A stretch of 64,000 bases of DNA from NCBI GenBank assembly GCA_030762175.1, contig CM060831.1, positions 142,255,001-142,319,000 of the forward strand, given 5' to 3'. The notes beneath the pieces are model-generated. The model saw only the letters and a program-made list of their open reading frames with translations. It was not told the DNA's origin and did not search any database. Below, piece after piece: positions 22,772 to 34,479 of this stretch; within the stretch, counting starts at the first letter, position 1, and every line of letters starts with the position of its first letter. The DNA comes from Metallyticus violacea. Its lineage: Eukaryota; Arthropoda; Insecta; Mantodea; Metallyticidae. The position numbers were made by a program, and so were the translations under genes.

Positions 22772-22914
22772 AGAATGTATGAAAGAAAAATTAAATAATC
22801 CAAGTTTGAGAATGTAGTCGAGATTTGAACCAGTATTTCGCTACTTATCGTGCTGATACTCTTAATTGTTGATCTCTGTGTTCTTTCGGACGAATTTTTT
22901 TTAATAAGCATTTA

Positions 22915-23155
22915 ATGATTTTTTTCACTACTGAGGCACCACAGGAGATTGATTCATATAGCTGGAAAAATATTTGGGGGGGGGAAGGAAGCAGTCCAAA
23001 CCTAAATTTAGGGCATCCCCGCGACATTTGTCATTAATGAATACTGAGGAAATCCTGGAAAAAATCATAGTCAGAAAGAACGATTTTGGCGGGAATCGAA
23101 CTCCAGACCTCCCACTTTGAGCTCATGCTTTAACGACCTTGGCCACCCGTCGGTT
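22915..23155 (-). mobile_element. SINE-A copy, old and diverged
   Basis: Tail actactgaggcaccacagg, body and head (ggccaaggtcgttaaagc, gagttcgattcccgcc) present but with many substitutions. The 3' gggcgttaaac motif is lost. Confidence 0.85.
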
Positions 23156-23609
23156 CAGTATCCTGAATATGGACACTTTCGTTCAAACTTTTAATTATCC
23201 TCACTACAGGGGTAGATTTACGAGGAATAATAACTATGTAAACCAGAATTTTGATTTTACCGCTTGTGAGTGTCACGGAGCGAGACCGCCTTGAGATATT
23301 ACGCAGGGGGCTCAAGAGTGAGAAGAAAACGTAATCGCCTCGCTGACATTTCTTTGTCATTAGCATCATGTCCGAGCAAAAGGTACACTCATCGATTGAG
23401 CAACACATTATTATTTTTTGGTATATGAGGGTGAAAGTCTAATCGAAAGTTTGCAAAGCTTAAGGGCGTAGTTTGAGGATAAGACACAAGTGTATGAGTG
23501 ACACAAAAGTTTCACAGAAGGATGAAAAACTGTGGGAAATAAAGTTACCTAAGTCGATCCAGGACAAGCATAACTGAGGGGGGGGGGCACATGGGCCGTT
23601 CGGGACCTT

Positions 23610-24330
23610 ATCGAATGTGACCAACGTTTGACGATTTCTCAAATTGCTTCTGAGATTAGGGAAAGTTATGGAAGTTCTCAGTGCAACACTTCAGATGATT
23701 GGGTTACCGAAAAGTCCAGACAAAGTGGGTTCCCCGAATTCTCAATGAGGATCAAAAGGTTACACATGTGGAAGTATGTCAATATCAGGATCAAGGAATA
23801 CTACCGTACTGCTGAGTTGAAACAAGCGAGCATGGTGTGGACCAAGAAAGTAATTCGCACCTGACAAAACAAAAACTTGCCTATCAGCTGAGAGGATTCT
23901 CTGGCGGTTTTCTAGGAATCCCAAAGCATGTTATTCCTCCATTTTCTTTTTGAACATAGTCAATGCAGCATCTTCTGTTTGAAGGTGTCAAGGATTCGAG
24001 AAGTTTTTTTTTCCCCCTCTCTCCAAGATAATAGTTGCTCGCATAAGGCTGCTTTGACAAGGTAAAAACTCAAGAAAATCCACTGTACATCATTAGAACA
24101 TCCTCTCTATAGTCTAGACTTCATCACTTTTCGATTACCATATGTTTGAACTGTTAAAAGAAACATTGAACATTTGGCGGTTCGACAGCGACGAAGTTGT
24201 GAATCCATTTGTGCGCATTTGGCTGGAAACCCAATCCCACTCAAGCTGTCCGCTAGGAAAACTTTATAATTGGGGAAAGGTATGTCCCACTTTTATTTAA
24301 TTTTGTTTCAATAAATAAAAAAGCAAGTTT
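23610..24330 (+). pseudogene. Tc1/mariner-superfamily transposase relic
   Basis: Multiple frames together follow a mariner transposase. CDQRLTISQIASEIRESYGS is the HTH region, VQTKWVPRILNEDQKVTHV the linker before the catalytic domain, and after a deleted or scrambled middle, HPLYSLDFI with TFRLPYV corresponds to HPPYSPDL (third Asp region) and its following Phe-Leu. RRSCESICAHLA-like text follows. No terminal inverted repeats seen. Heavily decayed; different from Mar-A, -B and -C. Confidence 0.6.
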
Positions 24331-26312
24331 AAATTTGATTCACTCTCGTATACTCTGATATTTTATGTAAAGGTTGAAGCGGAACTTATGCCCTCACATG
24401 TATTATGAAAGATCATATTAATTAATTCTATGTAAGTTAGATGTAATCATCATTTACATTGTTATTTTTATTTCCTGTACACGTGTTGAATTACTGTATC
24501 TGATGTTGATTTCTTACCAGAGCGGGAACACGACCTAGTTTCTGTTAAAACTTGACCTGTAAAGGGAACGGGGAAACCTATTATATAATAATATTTGTAA
24601 TAGATGACCCAAGCAAAACGGTAAATGGTCCGCTATTACTTGGAGCATTGTAAACGGGATGCTAGTAGAACATGTTTCTTTTGTATACAGTCAGAGAGCT
24701 GTACTTTTATTATATTAGGTAGATGCAGTTAAACACTTTATGCCGATACGGAGATGAAGAGACAGGCCGATAACTTTTCGAGGCACGAACTAACTGTGTC
24801 ACTTGATATTGACACGTAATCTTGGTGGTCAATAAGAAAGATGAGAAGGACATTATGCAAGTCCAATATCCGATAGAAATTCTTAAATGCGAAATGATAT
24901 TTTAGATCCTTCTAAAGTCATATGTCGAAAGAAAAGAATCGCTTTGGGAGACTGACGGGCAGCCATATTTATTTAAGCTTGTAATTTTGCAGCCCAGCAT
25001 GAGTTTTCAGTTCTCAGTTTAGAAGAGTCTTCAGTTTTCAGGAGTAGTTCTCAGTTTAGATCAGTTCTTAACTTTCCGGGGGAGTTTTCAGTTGGATCAG
25101 AGAGTCGGCAATCTTTCATAATCGTTCAGGGTAGAGTTGTAACAGTTTTATAGAATTAACAGTGGGCAATGTCGGAGGTATCAATGTCAATAGTAAACAT
25201 TAATATTTGCTGAAGTCTAGAACTGAGTACAAAAAAATTGTCGCGTGTAAAATATTGTGGATGAACTAATTAAGATTCACTATCGTTGGTGAACTAATTA
25301 AGAGATTCTTGTAGTAGTGCGAAAGTGTCTTTAATAGCACAAGATATTCTCCAAGGAATAGCGGTGGCCCATTTAAGTGGTACAGACTTTGACAATAAAT
25401 CGTGTTTCATCTCACAATACGATAAGTCTTGTTAATCCCCTTGACACCTTCCCCTGTGGTCTGCGGATCATAAAACTCCCAGCAAAAAGAAAGAGCTAGT
25501 GTAGGCGAATGTAAATCGGCGGGAAATCGTCATCCTTAAGAATCGATAATCAAATCGTTAATCAAATCCTTCCAAATCTCTTCCTCCATCCTTACATTTA
25601 ATTGCTACTTGTTTTTGTGTTCTTCACAGATAGTTTTAAAAATAACACAACAGTGCCTATATAAGACAGAGCCACGAATCTTAAAATCAGGTGGACATTC
25701 CTTTTTAGCAGGTTTCTTACTTGCTCATTGACTTTGAAATGGAATAGTCTGTACTTTTCATAGGCTGGGAGTACACAGCCTAACTACTGCACTACAGGAT
25801 GCTGGGAGTCTCCCAGATTGGCTGAAACAAAAGCTGGCAAAACCAAACAAGTTACTGTGGCAGTGTAGATCCGGTGTTTAAGCGGCGTGCTGTTTGCCTG
25901 GATTGCACCTATATTAGTCGTTGGACTGCATTCCAGAAGCGAAGAATGTCAGCAATCCAAAAAAGGACACACTTTGCATGATGCAAAAATAGCTCACGAG
26001 TTGAAAGAATGCAAAATGGATATGCGGTATCACACTTGACTTGTTTCCTATACGAGGATATGAGTTTCTGTTAGAAAATCTTCCTCGAGATGGAATATTT
26101 CTAGCAGTTGATGGCTCCACAACTGAAGACTATTTGAGAGTTCTTTTTCATCTCCTCTTCATTGTAAAGTGAGTTTTCCATTAAGAGCCTCGCTATATGC
26201 AGATGTTGTCTCATATTACAATGATCCGTTAGAAATAAAATATCATTTGATTTAAAAGTGGTGTTTAATTCATAATTCATTTACTGAATTTACTTTTTTA
26301 AATTATACTTTA
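24331..26312. other. Unassigned region, possible solo LTR within
   Basis: 24.78-25.43 kb has features of an LTR: a TATA-like tatttatttaagc at ~24970, a run of ttcagtt/ctcagttt direct repeats just downstream (25005-25100), and aataaatcgtgttt at ~25393. No matching second LTR, gag/pol or primer-binding site was found. The rest (25440-26312) has no recognised content. Confidence 0.25.
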
Positions 26313-26860
26313 ACGCCCGTTTTTATTACTGAGACACCACAGGTGGTGGACACTGAAGATACATGAGATGAAATGATATATTGGGAAAGGATTTTTTTTA
26401 AAGGAAGGAAGCGTTCCAGGCCTAAGTTTAGGGTACCGTCCCGGCATTGGCCTGAGAAAAACCTGGAAAAAAATAACCCAATCAGGGAGAACAGTCCTGG
26501 TGGTAGTCGAAATCCAGACCTCCCGCTCACGAGTCCGCCTCAGTCCTGGTGGTGCAGTGGTAATCATACTTGCCTTCTAAACCCAAGATCGCGGGTTCAA
26601 ACTCGGCCAGGATCGATGAATTTTTTTTTTTGGCGTAAAAATCCTAAGTATGGATTCCTTCGGAAGGGAAGTAAAGTCGTAGGTCCCGTGTCGTACATTT
26701 ACGGCATGATAAAGAACCTCAAGAAAAAAAAGAGGCCTCTGAGCAAAATTTGTCGGTCTTTTCACATCCTGAATAGAATGGGACGCTGATGACCTGATAT
26801 GTTAAAGAGCGTTCATAAATAAATAAAACAAAACACGATATCACCGTGGCGGTATCTATT
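26313..26860 (-). mobile_element. SINE-A copy interrupted by SINE-B
   Basis: Minus-strand SINE-A (tail at 26320-26350 to cgagtccgcc at ~26540). The last head bases (ccgtggcgg) reappear at 26844-26852 after the SINE-B insertion, with part of the A-box region lost or mutated. Confidence 0.75.
26541..26835 (+). mobile_element. SINE-B copy (tRNA-derived), near full length
   Basis: Head 26542-26612: tcctggtggtgcagtggtaa (A box), gcgggttcaaactcggcc (B box). The first bases tcctgg pair with ccagga after the B box, as in a tRNA acceptor stem. The body contains ccttcggaagggaagtaa, gtgtcgtacatttacgg, gaggcctctgagcaaaatt, and a tail of taaataaataaaac. Same family at 56.87 kb and, degraded, at 50.0 kb. 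Confidence 0.85.
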
Positions 26861-27059
26861 TTCTTGCACCAGTGTTCATAATTTACGACTATGATTATAC
26901 AGACTGTATATATATATATATTCAAGTTTTGAGCCTTTCATTGCATTTCGTCTCCATTCAAACACATCTCACCATCTTTCTACTGGTCTTCCCAGTGATC
27001 TACTTCATTTTGGATTATAACACCATGTTACAAAAAATATAAGGCATCTTTTTTCTGGA

Positions 27060-27770
27060 CATAACAAATCTAAGGTGTGGTCTTATTCGCCAAAACACCG
27101 AAAGCACTACAAACTATGCTGGAACAATTATGTGAGCATAGCAAAATTGTAGGGCTGTCACTAAACAAACCGACCACACAGTTAAATTCAAACAGACGCG
27201 AAACCCCGATAAAAATAGATGAAACAGTCCTCGCACATGTGAGCAAATATACATACCCAGGACATCAGATTTTCTTCCAGGATAAAATGGAAAAAAAGTA
27301 CAAAGAAGGATCTGATTAACCTGGAGAGCACTTTGGACCATTAAAAAAAGAACAAAATTCAAACATGCCAAAGAAAAATGCAACGCAAGATCCTGGGAGT
27401 AACTTTCAAGGACAAAATACCTATAGTATTAATAAATCAGTTATTTCAAACAACAGACATCGCACAAATAGCTACCAGAAGCAAATGGCAATGGGGCGGT
27501 CACGTCGCAAGAATGCAGGACGATAGATGGACCTACAAAATCTCCATGTGGGACCCTTGGCTAGGAAAAAGGACACAAGGCAGACCCAAAAGAAGATGAA
27601 CAGACTTCTTCAAGGAACATGCAGGTCCAGATTGGTCAAGAGTAGCAAGAGGAAGAGAAAAATGCAAATCTCTCGAGAAGCAACTAGTGCAGTGAGAAAT
27701 GGAGTAACCAAAGAACAAATCAGTCAGTGTCTTAAACAGCATACAAACAACTAGCGTGGAATAGCTCACC
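27060..27770 (+). pseudogene. LINE reverse transcriptase, 3' portion, internally deleted
   Basis: Non-LTR retrotransposon polymerase. GVVLFAKTPKALQTMLEQL at 27074-27130 is the motif after the catalytic YADD, but the Asp positions are lost (a stop and Gly precede VVLFA). PIKIDETVLAHVSKYTYPGH follows. A gap removes most of the thumb. The frame at 27378 resumes with MQRKILGVTFKDK, TRSKWQWGGHVARMQDDRW and GRPKRR, the conserved W-W-GH-AR tail and GRP--R motif of arthropod endonuclease-reverse transcriptases. The next frame holds DWSRVARGREK. Several frameshifts. A shorter antisense copy is at 19.4 kb. Confidence 0.85.
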
Positions 27771-27879
27771 ACGTTAGGAAAAAGCGAATTTTTTTATTTA
27801 TTAGGAGGCCTTTGCGCTTTATCTTTTTATTTTATATCGCAATAAATTATTCCTTCCGCACTGCTATGACAGGTAAACG

Positions 27880-28165
27880 TTCTATTGTCAAATTTGTTTG
27901 ACAATTTAATAAACATATCAGCTTGTCACTAATGTATGTGATTATATTGCGTTTCATAAAACAAATATGTCAAAAGTTCACTTTTTACTAGTCACATGGT
28001 ATTTTATGAAACAGAATATGACAAATTTATCGTGACATTTCGACAATTTGCTACATTAATTTTGTAAATTTGACATGCTTTATGAAACAGAAACTTGTTA
28101 AGTTATTGATGTAAAACCATCGTCTGTCTTTTGTCGAATTGTCAGTATTTATAAAACAGGACTCG
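27880..28165. repeat. Cluster of short repeated motifs (tttatgaaacag / tgtcaaatttg)
   Basis: tttcataaaaca, ttttatgaaacagaa, tttatgaaacagaaac and tttataaaacaggac occur at about 27950, 28003, 28080 and 28148, with interspersed tgtca/tgaca words on both strands. Could be a decayed tandem repeat or the core of a small DNA element. Confidence 0.45.
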
Positions 28166-28268
28166 TAGTCGTGAAGCCACTCTAATTAAAAGTTTAATGC
28201 TATTTAGTTTCTTCAAAAGTCCACGTCTTCGAAATTTTAAATTTTCTGTCCCTAATTGTTTATCTAAG

Positions 28269-28269
<1 letters not shown>

Positions 28270-28309
<40 letters not shown>
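28270..28309. repeat. (AC)n microsatellite
   Basis: About 20 AC units. Confidence 0.97.
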
Positions 28310-28310
<1 letters not shown>

Positions 28311-29324
28311 CCATTCACAAATTTAGGTATACTTTATTATGACCAAATTGTATATTTTGAAGACCTGACGTCAAAGAATAGCCACTGTTGTTATTACAAG
28401 AAAAACGACAACACGAACATGTTCGAATGAACATATGACGCCAGCTCTAAACTAGACGTAAAGCCATAGGCCCGTTTAGCACTTCCTTTAAATACTGCGA
28501 ACGCAAACTAATGAAAGACCTAAAGACACATGCCCTTTGAAATGTACATTACTCGGTAGTTTACAGCAAGCTGATTGCACAAGAGGCTACCGAGGTTAAA
28601 AATCATCATGTGCACATGTGATATAGTCGCTGTGATCTAACAGGTGTTCGTAGGATTTGAAAGAAAAAGTCAGGTGTGTCGCCAAGTTTTCATTCACATC
28701 AGTGCTAACGCCCTCTCCACATATGGTAAGGCACACATTCACAGCCGTCGCGTTAAGGGAAACCTATCCAACAGTGCAAGGACCTGACACTTGTGTTCTT
28801 CACGCACTAGCTGTACAAAACTTGCACTTCATTTCTTCATCTTCTTCCTATTCAAGCCCTGGGATAAACACTGCACTCTACAAAGATCGAAATTCATCTG
28901 CATCTTTCTACTAAATATCTTCTAGTTTGCATTGTTCATTAAATATCTTTCTTTGTAACTTATACTAGTTCAGAAGTCTTCTGTTTTCTTCTTCTGGTAG
29001 ATGAAAGTAGACTTAGCATGTATGCTATGCATAAAAACTACTGTATCACTGAAAAAGTTAGCACACCTGCAAACTCCTGGTTTTTTCTTGCTTGCCCTTT
29101 GTTTGACTTCGAATGTTTTCCATTCTCAGCATTCTTTGGTACCATTTGCCATCATAATCTCTTTAAAATTCTTACCATTCCTCTATTTCTATCTTGTGTT
29201 TCGTCTTTTCAGTTTTTCTCCCACTTTAGCTGCCTAGATTATTTATATTCACTAATTCATATTTCTTTTTATTTTGCATACACTTTGCATAACTTGAACT
29301 AATATCAATTCGATTAGATTGTTA
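28310..29324. other. Unassigned spacer
   Basis: Reading frames at 28657-28914 and 29001-29302 are low-complexity Ser/Phe/Leu and lack motifs. The pyrimidine-rich plus strand at 28900-29290 explains them. Confidence 0.45.
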
Positions 29325-29795
29325 GTTAGAGGAGAATATTTCAGTACTTCAGTATAGTTCAATGGCTGGCCGTTTGTGCCTACGCATGCAATGCATCTCC
29401 GGAAAGGAAGGGATGAGGTGATGTAGACACAAGGCAATCCATAGGAAGTAGACTGGGTCTCTAATATTGCTTCCAGATGTCGGAGAAACCCCCTCAAAGG
29501 AGTTCAAGCCCCTTAAAAGGGCCGCTTCTATACCGGTTGTTGGGGCAGAAACCTTGCACTAGTTCAATGCGCCCGGCACTTTCAATCAGTCGAATAAAAT
29601 GATACGAAATGCGAAAACGGACAATTCATTTAAAGAAAAGATTCATCCTAGGCACGGGACAAACGACGGGGGAAAAAAATTAAAAAAACAAGCAAACAAA
29701 CTCAAGATCAGCCTGACTGACCTCAAAGGATTTGAACCTGAGACCCCCCGAATGCAACTTCCGAACGTTACTTCCTGAGTAATCTTACTCGGCAC
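29325..29795 (-). mobile_element. SINE-C copy
   Basis: Shares with the 41.1 kb copy, in order: tcaatggctggccgtttgtg, ctaatattgcttccagat, ccctcaaaggagttcaagcc, gcagaaaccttgcac, and the B-box end caaaggatttgaacctgag with a cccgaatgcaact stretch. Contains an A-rich expansion at 29670-29700. Confidence 0.75.
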
Positions 29796-29869
29796 TAATT
29801 TCGATTACTAATTTTCTATCTTCATGTTTGTCTTCAACTTTCTTAAGCACAGAAGAGAAACAGAGCTAC

Positions 29870-30124
29870 CTGTATTAAACAATAAAGTGTATTAGAAAAA
29901 GCAGAGAAAGTAAGAAATAAAATTAAAAGAATAATAGATAAATAGTAAAGAAGTCAAAAGCAAAACACGCAAAAGCAAATTTAAATTAATAAGTCAAGTT
30001 TAAAGCAACACCAGAGGTGCAAACAATATAAAAGAAAAATAAAAATAAAGTAACACTATTAACAGTGTAACAAATTACTGTTAATTTGCTACGTTGTTAA
30101 TAGTGTTGCTTTATTTTTATTTTT
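29870..30124 (-). repeat. Second copy of the 15.3-kb repeat core, ending in a hairpin
   Basis: Reverse complement aligns with 15.27-15.48 kb (ttgcacctctggtgttgctt, cgtgttttgcttttgac, ctttctctgctttttct). The end 30040-30124 is a near-perfect palindrome: aaaataaagtaacactatta then ctgttaatttg, and ttgttaatagtgtt then gctttatttttattttt, arms about 40 bp. Confidence 0.65.
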
Positions 30125-30605
30125 CTTGTATATTTGTGTCCTCTTTCAGTAATTAGCAATATTTTAATCTTACCTGTATTTAATTCGATTCTATTTCATT
30201 AAATATACTAGCCAATTTGATTGACCCCTGTTGAAAATTTAAATTTTCCGAAATTGCCATCAAGTCATCATCATTAAGTTTGGATATTGATTCACTTCAT
30301 TTTCCAATATCCCATTTTATATATATGTTCTTCTTTTGAGTTGTTTTAGGATGTAGATAATAGAGGAGCGTGAACTTATTATATCTTCTTGTTTAATTTC
30401 CTGTTTCGTAATAAATTCTTCTAACTTATCGCCTCTTATTCTTATTATTCTTTGACTGTTTTACACAAACTTTTTGTTCTCCTTTGTAATTATTCCAGAT
30501 ATTCCTTCATCATTTCTCTCTTGGTGCTGTGTACGAGTATTACTAGGTCTACAAATATTTCCTTCCCTCTGTTTATTAATTTGTCTATGACCTGACCAAC
30601 CTTCG
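30125..30605. other. Unassigned spacer
   Basis: AT-rich; no reading frame or repeat identified. Confidence 0.5.
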
Positions 30606-30917
30606 TGACCTGTAAGAGCACCACAGGTGGCCGAGGTCGTTAAGGAGCGGATTCGTGAGCGGGAGAATTGGGGTTCGATTCCCGCCAAGACTATCCTTCC
30701 TGACTGAGGTTTTTTTTTTCAGGTTTTCCTCAGTCTTCATAAATGGCAAATTCCGGGGAGGTGCCATAAATTTACTGGTGAACGCTTCCTTCCTTTAAAA
30801 AAATCCTTTCCCAGTCTATCATTTCATTTCATGTATTATCAGTGTTCACTTCCTATGATGCCTCAGTAGTTAAAACGGGCTCAAAACACTATTAAAAACA
30901 AACAAATGACCTGTAAG
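30606..30917 (+). mobile_element. SINE-A copy, full length, 11-bp target-site duplication
   Basis: tgacctgtaag at 30606-30616 and again at 30907-30917 bounds the element. All parts are present: head (ggtggccgaggtcgttaagg, ggggttcgattcccgcc), body (aggttttcctcagtc, ggggaggtgcc), tail (gatgcctcagtagttaaaac, then an aaaacaaacaa end). A good reference copy for the family. Confidence 0.95.
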
Positions 30918-31164
30918 TTAGTTGTTCTTCTAGTTATTACGCATTTTTTTCTTGCAACGTGTTAATTTAAAAAAATTTAAAAGTAATATAGAGTCTAAAT
31001 CATAATACTTAAGGGAGGGAGAAATATATTAATTTCTAATTACATACAACAATATTTGATCCTGGAAGTGCAGCCGCTGCGACCAGAAAAAGGAAGGTAG
31101 AATCACCGCTCCTAAAGTCAGTATTATTATTTTTACTGAAAGCGTGAAATGGTGTTGTGTTTAA

Positions 31165-31490
31165 AACAGGTAATAATAATCAACAACTAGAGATGTTGAA
31201 AATGATGCCCCTCGGCAGCAATACATTGCCAGCATCTACCAAGGAAATTTATGAGTTTCGTCTAACTTTTCTTCCGTAAGAGCACGTTTCTTGTAATTTA
31301 GAGTCCCCGTCTGTCGTAACTTTATAACAAGCAGGCGAACAATTTCTCTACCTGGGACTAATTGCCAGAACATTTTCTTCCAAATAATCTTACCATATCT
31401 CTGCAAGGTTTTTCATATATGCATCGTATATATAAACCTGTTCTTCCAGACTATATGTAGTGCCATAATGAACGAGGAAGAACCAGTACA
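31165..31490 (-). pseudogene. HTH/DDE (DUF4817-type) transposase, core deleted
   Basis: The minus strand reads MALHIVWKNRFI, then KMFWQLVPGREIVRLLVIK with LRQTGTLNYKKRALTEEKL after it. This is the HTH N-terminus (VPGRE-I--L--K-RQTGT is typical of DUF4817 proteins). It is followed within ~30 bp by RCWQCIAAEGHHFQHL and a stop, the usual last residues of the same transposase family (C----G-HF-HL). The ~200 residues between, with all catalytic Asp/Glu, are missing. Same N-plus-C architecture as the relics at 38.8 and 52.8 kb. Confidence 0.65.
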
Positions 31491-32811
31491 CAATTTGCAC
31501 ACAATGAAAGCACCAAGTAACATATGAACGCACAACTATTCTCCGACAAAGTCTCCGCAAGCTAACTACAAACTGTTACCTGCACATGCACGATTGGCGT
31601 CTCCCAGTATGCACACAATTCAAATAATCTCATTGTATAATTGATTGCCTTTATATGTATTAATTCTTATGTTCTTTTATTCTCTCTCTCTTTTTTCTTT
31701 TCACACCTGTTTACATAATTGTAATATCTATTGCTTGACTGGCCCTTCTCCAAATAATTATTATATATTCATGAGGTACATAAAAACCTTTAGCTCATTT
31801 TCATACTTAACATCTTAATTGCTTATTCAACGCCCTCTATTGTTATTTCCTTTTCCTCTCTTTCTTATCTCGTTTTGTTCCTAGTGTCATCCAATCAACG
31901 CCGTTGGGGCGTTCCGGACCCCTTGTCGGCGATGACGACGGAAATGTAATTCACTTCTGACAAGGGACATTCCGAAAATGAAGTTCGCAGATTAAATCAA
32001 CACAGATTGCAAATGTTTGCATAGTGCACAAGCCTCACGTTGACCAAGTCTTGGCTGCCAGCCGTCATCCACTACGGAAGGAGCAACATATGGAATTTGC
32101 AAATGTACACATGAACACTTGAGTAAACGTGATTTGGTCATTAGCCTAAAGAATTCTGGTCAAATCTGCCAGAAAAGAAACCAATTGATGGTGTAGTTCT
32201 CGTTGATGTTTGGACAGAAAATAAAAACAACTTGCTGCAACAAAGTGTAGGGTCAAAAGTGTCCCTCAAGCAAGGTTTCTTTAGTCAAATATGTCCGCTC
32301 ACGCAAACTGAGTTTAAATAAATACTGATGACTGTGCAACAATACATTAAATGTTTATATGTTGGATCCAAGCAGCGACATTGATGTCCTTTTATTTACA
32401 GATTTGTTTTTTCGTGTTAGATGGAGAATTACGGATACCTAAACTACATTCCCCATTACTTCTATCCCGACGTAAATAAATACGAATGTATCACTCCGCG
32501 GTGCATGACTCCGATTGGCTAAATAGCACTGTTTGTGCTACAAACAGCTGATTAATTGTTAGCTCTGGTTACGATTGTTACAAACTGTAATAACAACCAT
32601 TTTGTACGATAACCTTGTCGCTACTTTTCAACGAATTTCCTTGGCAGTATTTTACATAACAAGCAGGACCAGCGATGCTTCCGTCATGCCGTCTCCATTT
32701 CCTGCGACATGATTGTCAATTGTCTGCCGTTAGCACGAGGCTCTAAATGTTTGTATGATAAACCAAATAGTCACTCGGTGTGTAAGTGCATTGTGGCCTG
32801 TATTTTAGAAT
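31491..32811. other. Unassigned spacer
   Basis: Pyrimidine-rich near 31680-31870. GC-richer 31890-32110 and 32500-32700 without recognisable coding. The latter may be the 5' flank of the hAT relic that follows. Confidence 0.4.
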
Positions 32812-33700
32812 ATGAGTGGTAAAGAACACTCTTTGCTTTCTTATTTAATTAAAAAGGCAAAACCTCGGTCATCCGAGAGTGATAATTCTAGTTTGAAGGG
32901 TAGTGATTATCCTGTAAACAACAAGCATGCAGACGACAAACAAGCAAGCACATCTCGCCATCTGCTTCATCTTTCCAGCAACCCACAAAATCTTAATTTA
33001 TATAAAAATTTAAGCCTTCAGGAATAGCAAAGTATAAATTAGTTGTTTTGGACAAAATTAAAAGAGGTGGTAAAGTTCAATGTGCTGTAAAGATAACTTT
33101 ATCATTTAGAAAAACAATTATTGATATTTTTGAATGTGCCATTTTCAATTTTTTGCAAAATAAGTGGGTTCTTCCTAAAACAAAGTATGAATCGTTTTTC
33201 TTTGGTTTAGTGGCACCATGCATATAAACTGGAACGTTTAAATGACTGGCTTCAGAGGCACATTGAGCAAGCACTATACTGTAGCAGCATGAAGAATGGA
33301 GCAAAAATTGATAAAGCTACATAAATTGAATTTTGTAATTTTTTTTTATTTAAGGGGTGATGAAGCTACAAATATTTCCATTAAATGTGAATTTTCTATA
33401 TATGTTGAGATTTTACAATAGCAAAGGGAACATTATAGAAAAGTTTTTGAACTTAATTGCTCTTCAAAATAACACTGCAGAGTATATATTTAACTGCATA
33501 GAAGCTTAAATTAATAAAAGGGACTTTTCCTTTGATGATCTTGTTGCTTCTAGATTTGATGGAGCTTAAAATTTTTCAGGTAGTATCTCAAGGATGTGAG
33601 GGAGGATTTGGGACAATATGTGTTCTTTATATACACTGAAAAGCTCATATTTCATCATGACTTTCAGTGACATGTGTAAAAATTAATTCCCTTAAGTTAA
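32812..33700 (+). pseudogene. hAT-family transposase relic (N-terminal to mid region)
   Basis: ATG 32812 opens MSGKEHSLLSYLIKKAKPRS and a Ser-rich segment to 33027, like hAT (ZMYM/TTF-type) N-termini. Later pieces in shifting frames: LPKTKYESFFFG, DEATNISIKCEFSIYVEIL (the DEATD-IS catalytic-region motif, 33360-33420), and FDDLVASRFDGA-NFSG (GQGYDGASNMSG-like, second catalytic block, ~33530-33580), then a KAHIS-like stretch. Many stops. Neither terminal repeats nor the C-terminal VERVFS block are present. A hAT C-terminus lies at 1.1-1.4 kb; I see no sign the two were one element. Confidence 0.55.
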
Positions 33701-33925
33701 AAGTTTTGTATAAGGTAAAAAAAGTCCGTCACGCAGGATCTTCGTAAACAAAGCAATTCCTCACCGAATTTAATAACTTTTAATGGAAATTAATATAAAA
33801 CTCAAGTTAGGCCTTATTAATTAATGGAATAAAATAAGTTAGGCATTACTGTGTGATATTTTAAGGGAACAAAATTGGAATTCTTGCAACCTAAAAGTAT
33901 TACAAAAGAGAAATTACATTTTTAG

Positions 33926-33980
<55 letters not shown>

Positions 33981-34479
33981 GAGATTAAACAACACAAAAT
34001 TAATGGTATACTATTAATTAAATGAAATGCATGCCCACTGATAGACAAAGCTATACTGTATGAATATTTTTAAGCATTTTAATTTTTGTTACCATGTTAA
34101 TGAACTGAGTCCTTGATGTCATCTTCACATACACTAAAATAGAGAGAAATAACAGAAAGTTTCCGAGTTACATTATGTATTTAAGATGTTCATATATTTC
34201 AATAAAACAAAAATAGGTTACTATTCCGAAAAATTACAATGTACAAAGCAAATAAAAATAATAGAATGTTTCATCGATTTTCATTGACTTTTGAAATTTA
34301 AGTTACATGTTATTGTAGTAAAAACAATTAACGCAAACGTTTTCTGAAGGTTATTACAGAGCCCTCTTGCATACACACAATATTAGATAAATATTTCACA
34401 TTACTATCTTCCCGATGATGCTTGTGTTAAATATAAAACATATGCATCGTTATAAATAAAATTTATATGCTTAATTAAT
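33701..34479. other. Unassigned spacer
   Basis: AT-rich, with a long TTA microsatellite (33929-33980). Nothing else recognised. Confidence 0.5.
33929..33980. repeat. (TTA)n microsatellite
   Basis: About 17 TTA units. Confidence 0.97.

Noticed and set aside
27114..27772. Minus-strand hydrophobic frames at 27114-27383 and 27533-27772
   Set aside because: They are antisense shadows of the LINE polymerase on the plus strand.
31880..32170. Possible Tc1-type transposase relic (RLNQHRLQM, SRHPLRKEQHMEFANVH)
   Set aside because: Similarity is faint and spread over several frames, no catalytic motif could be placed; not strong enough to annotate.
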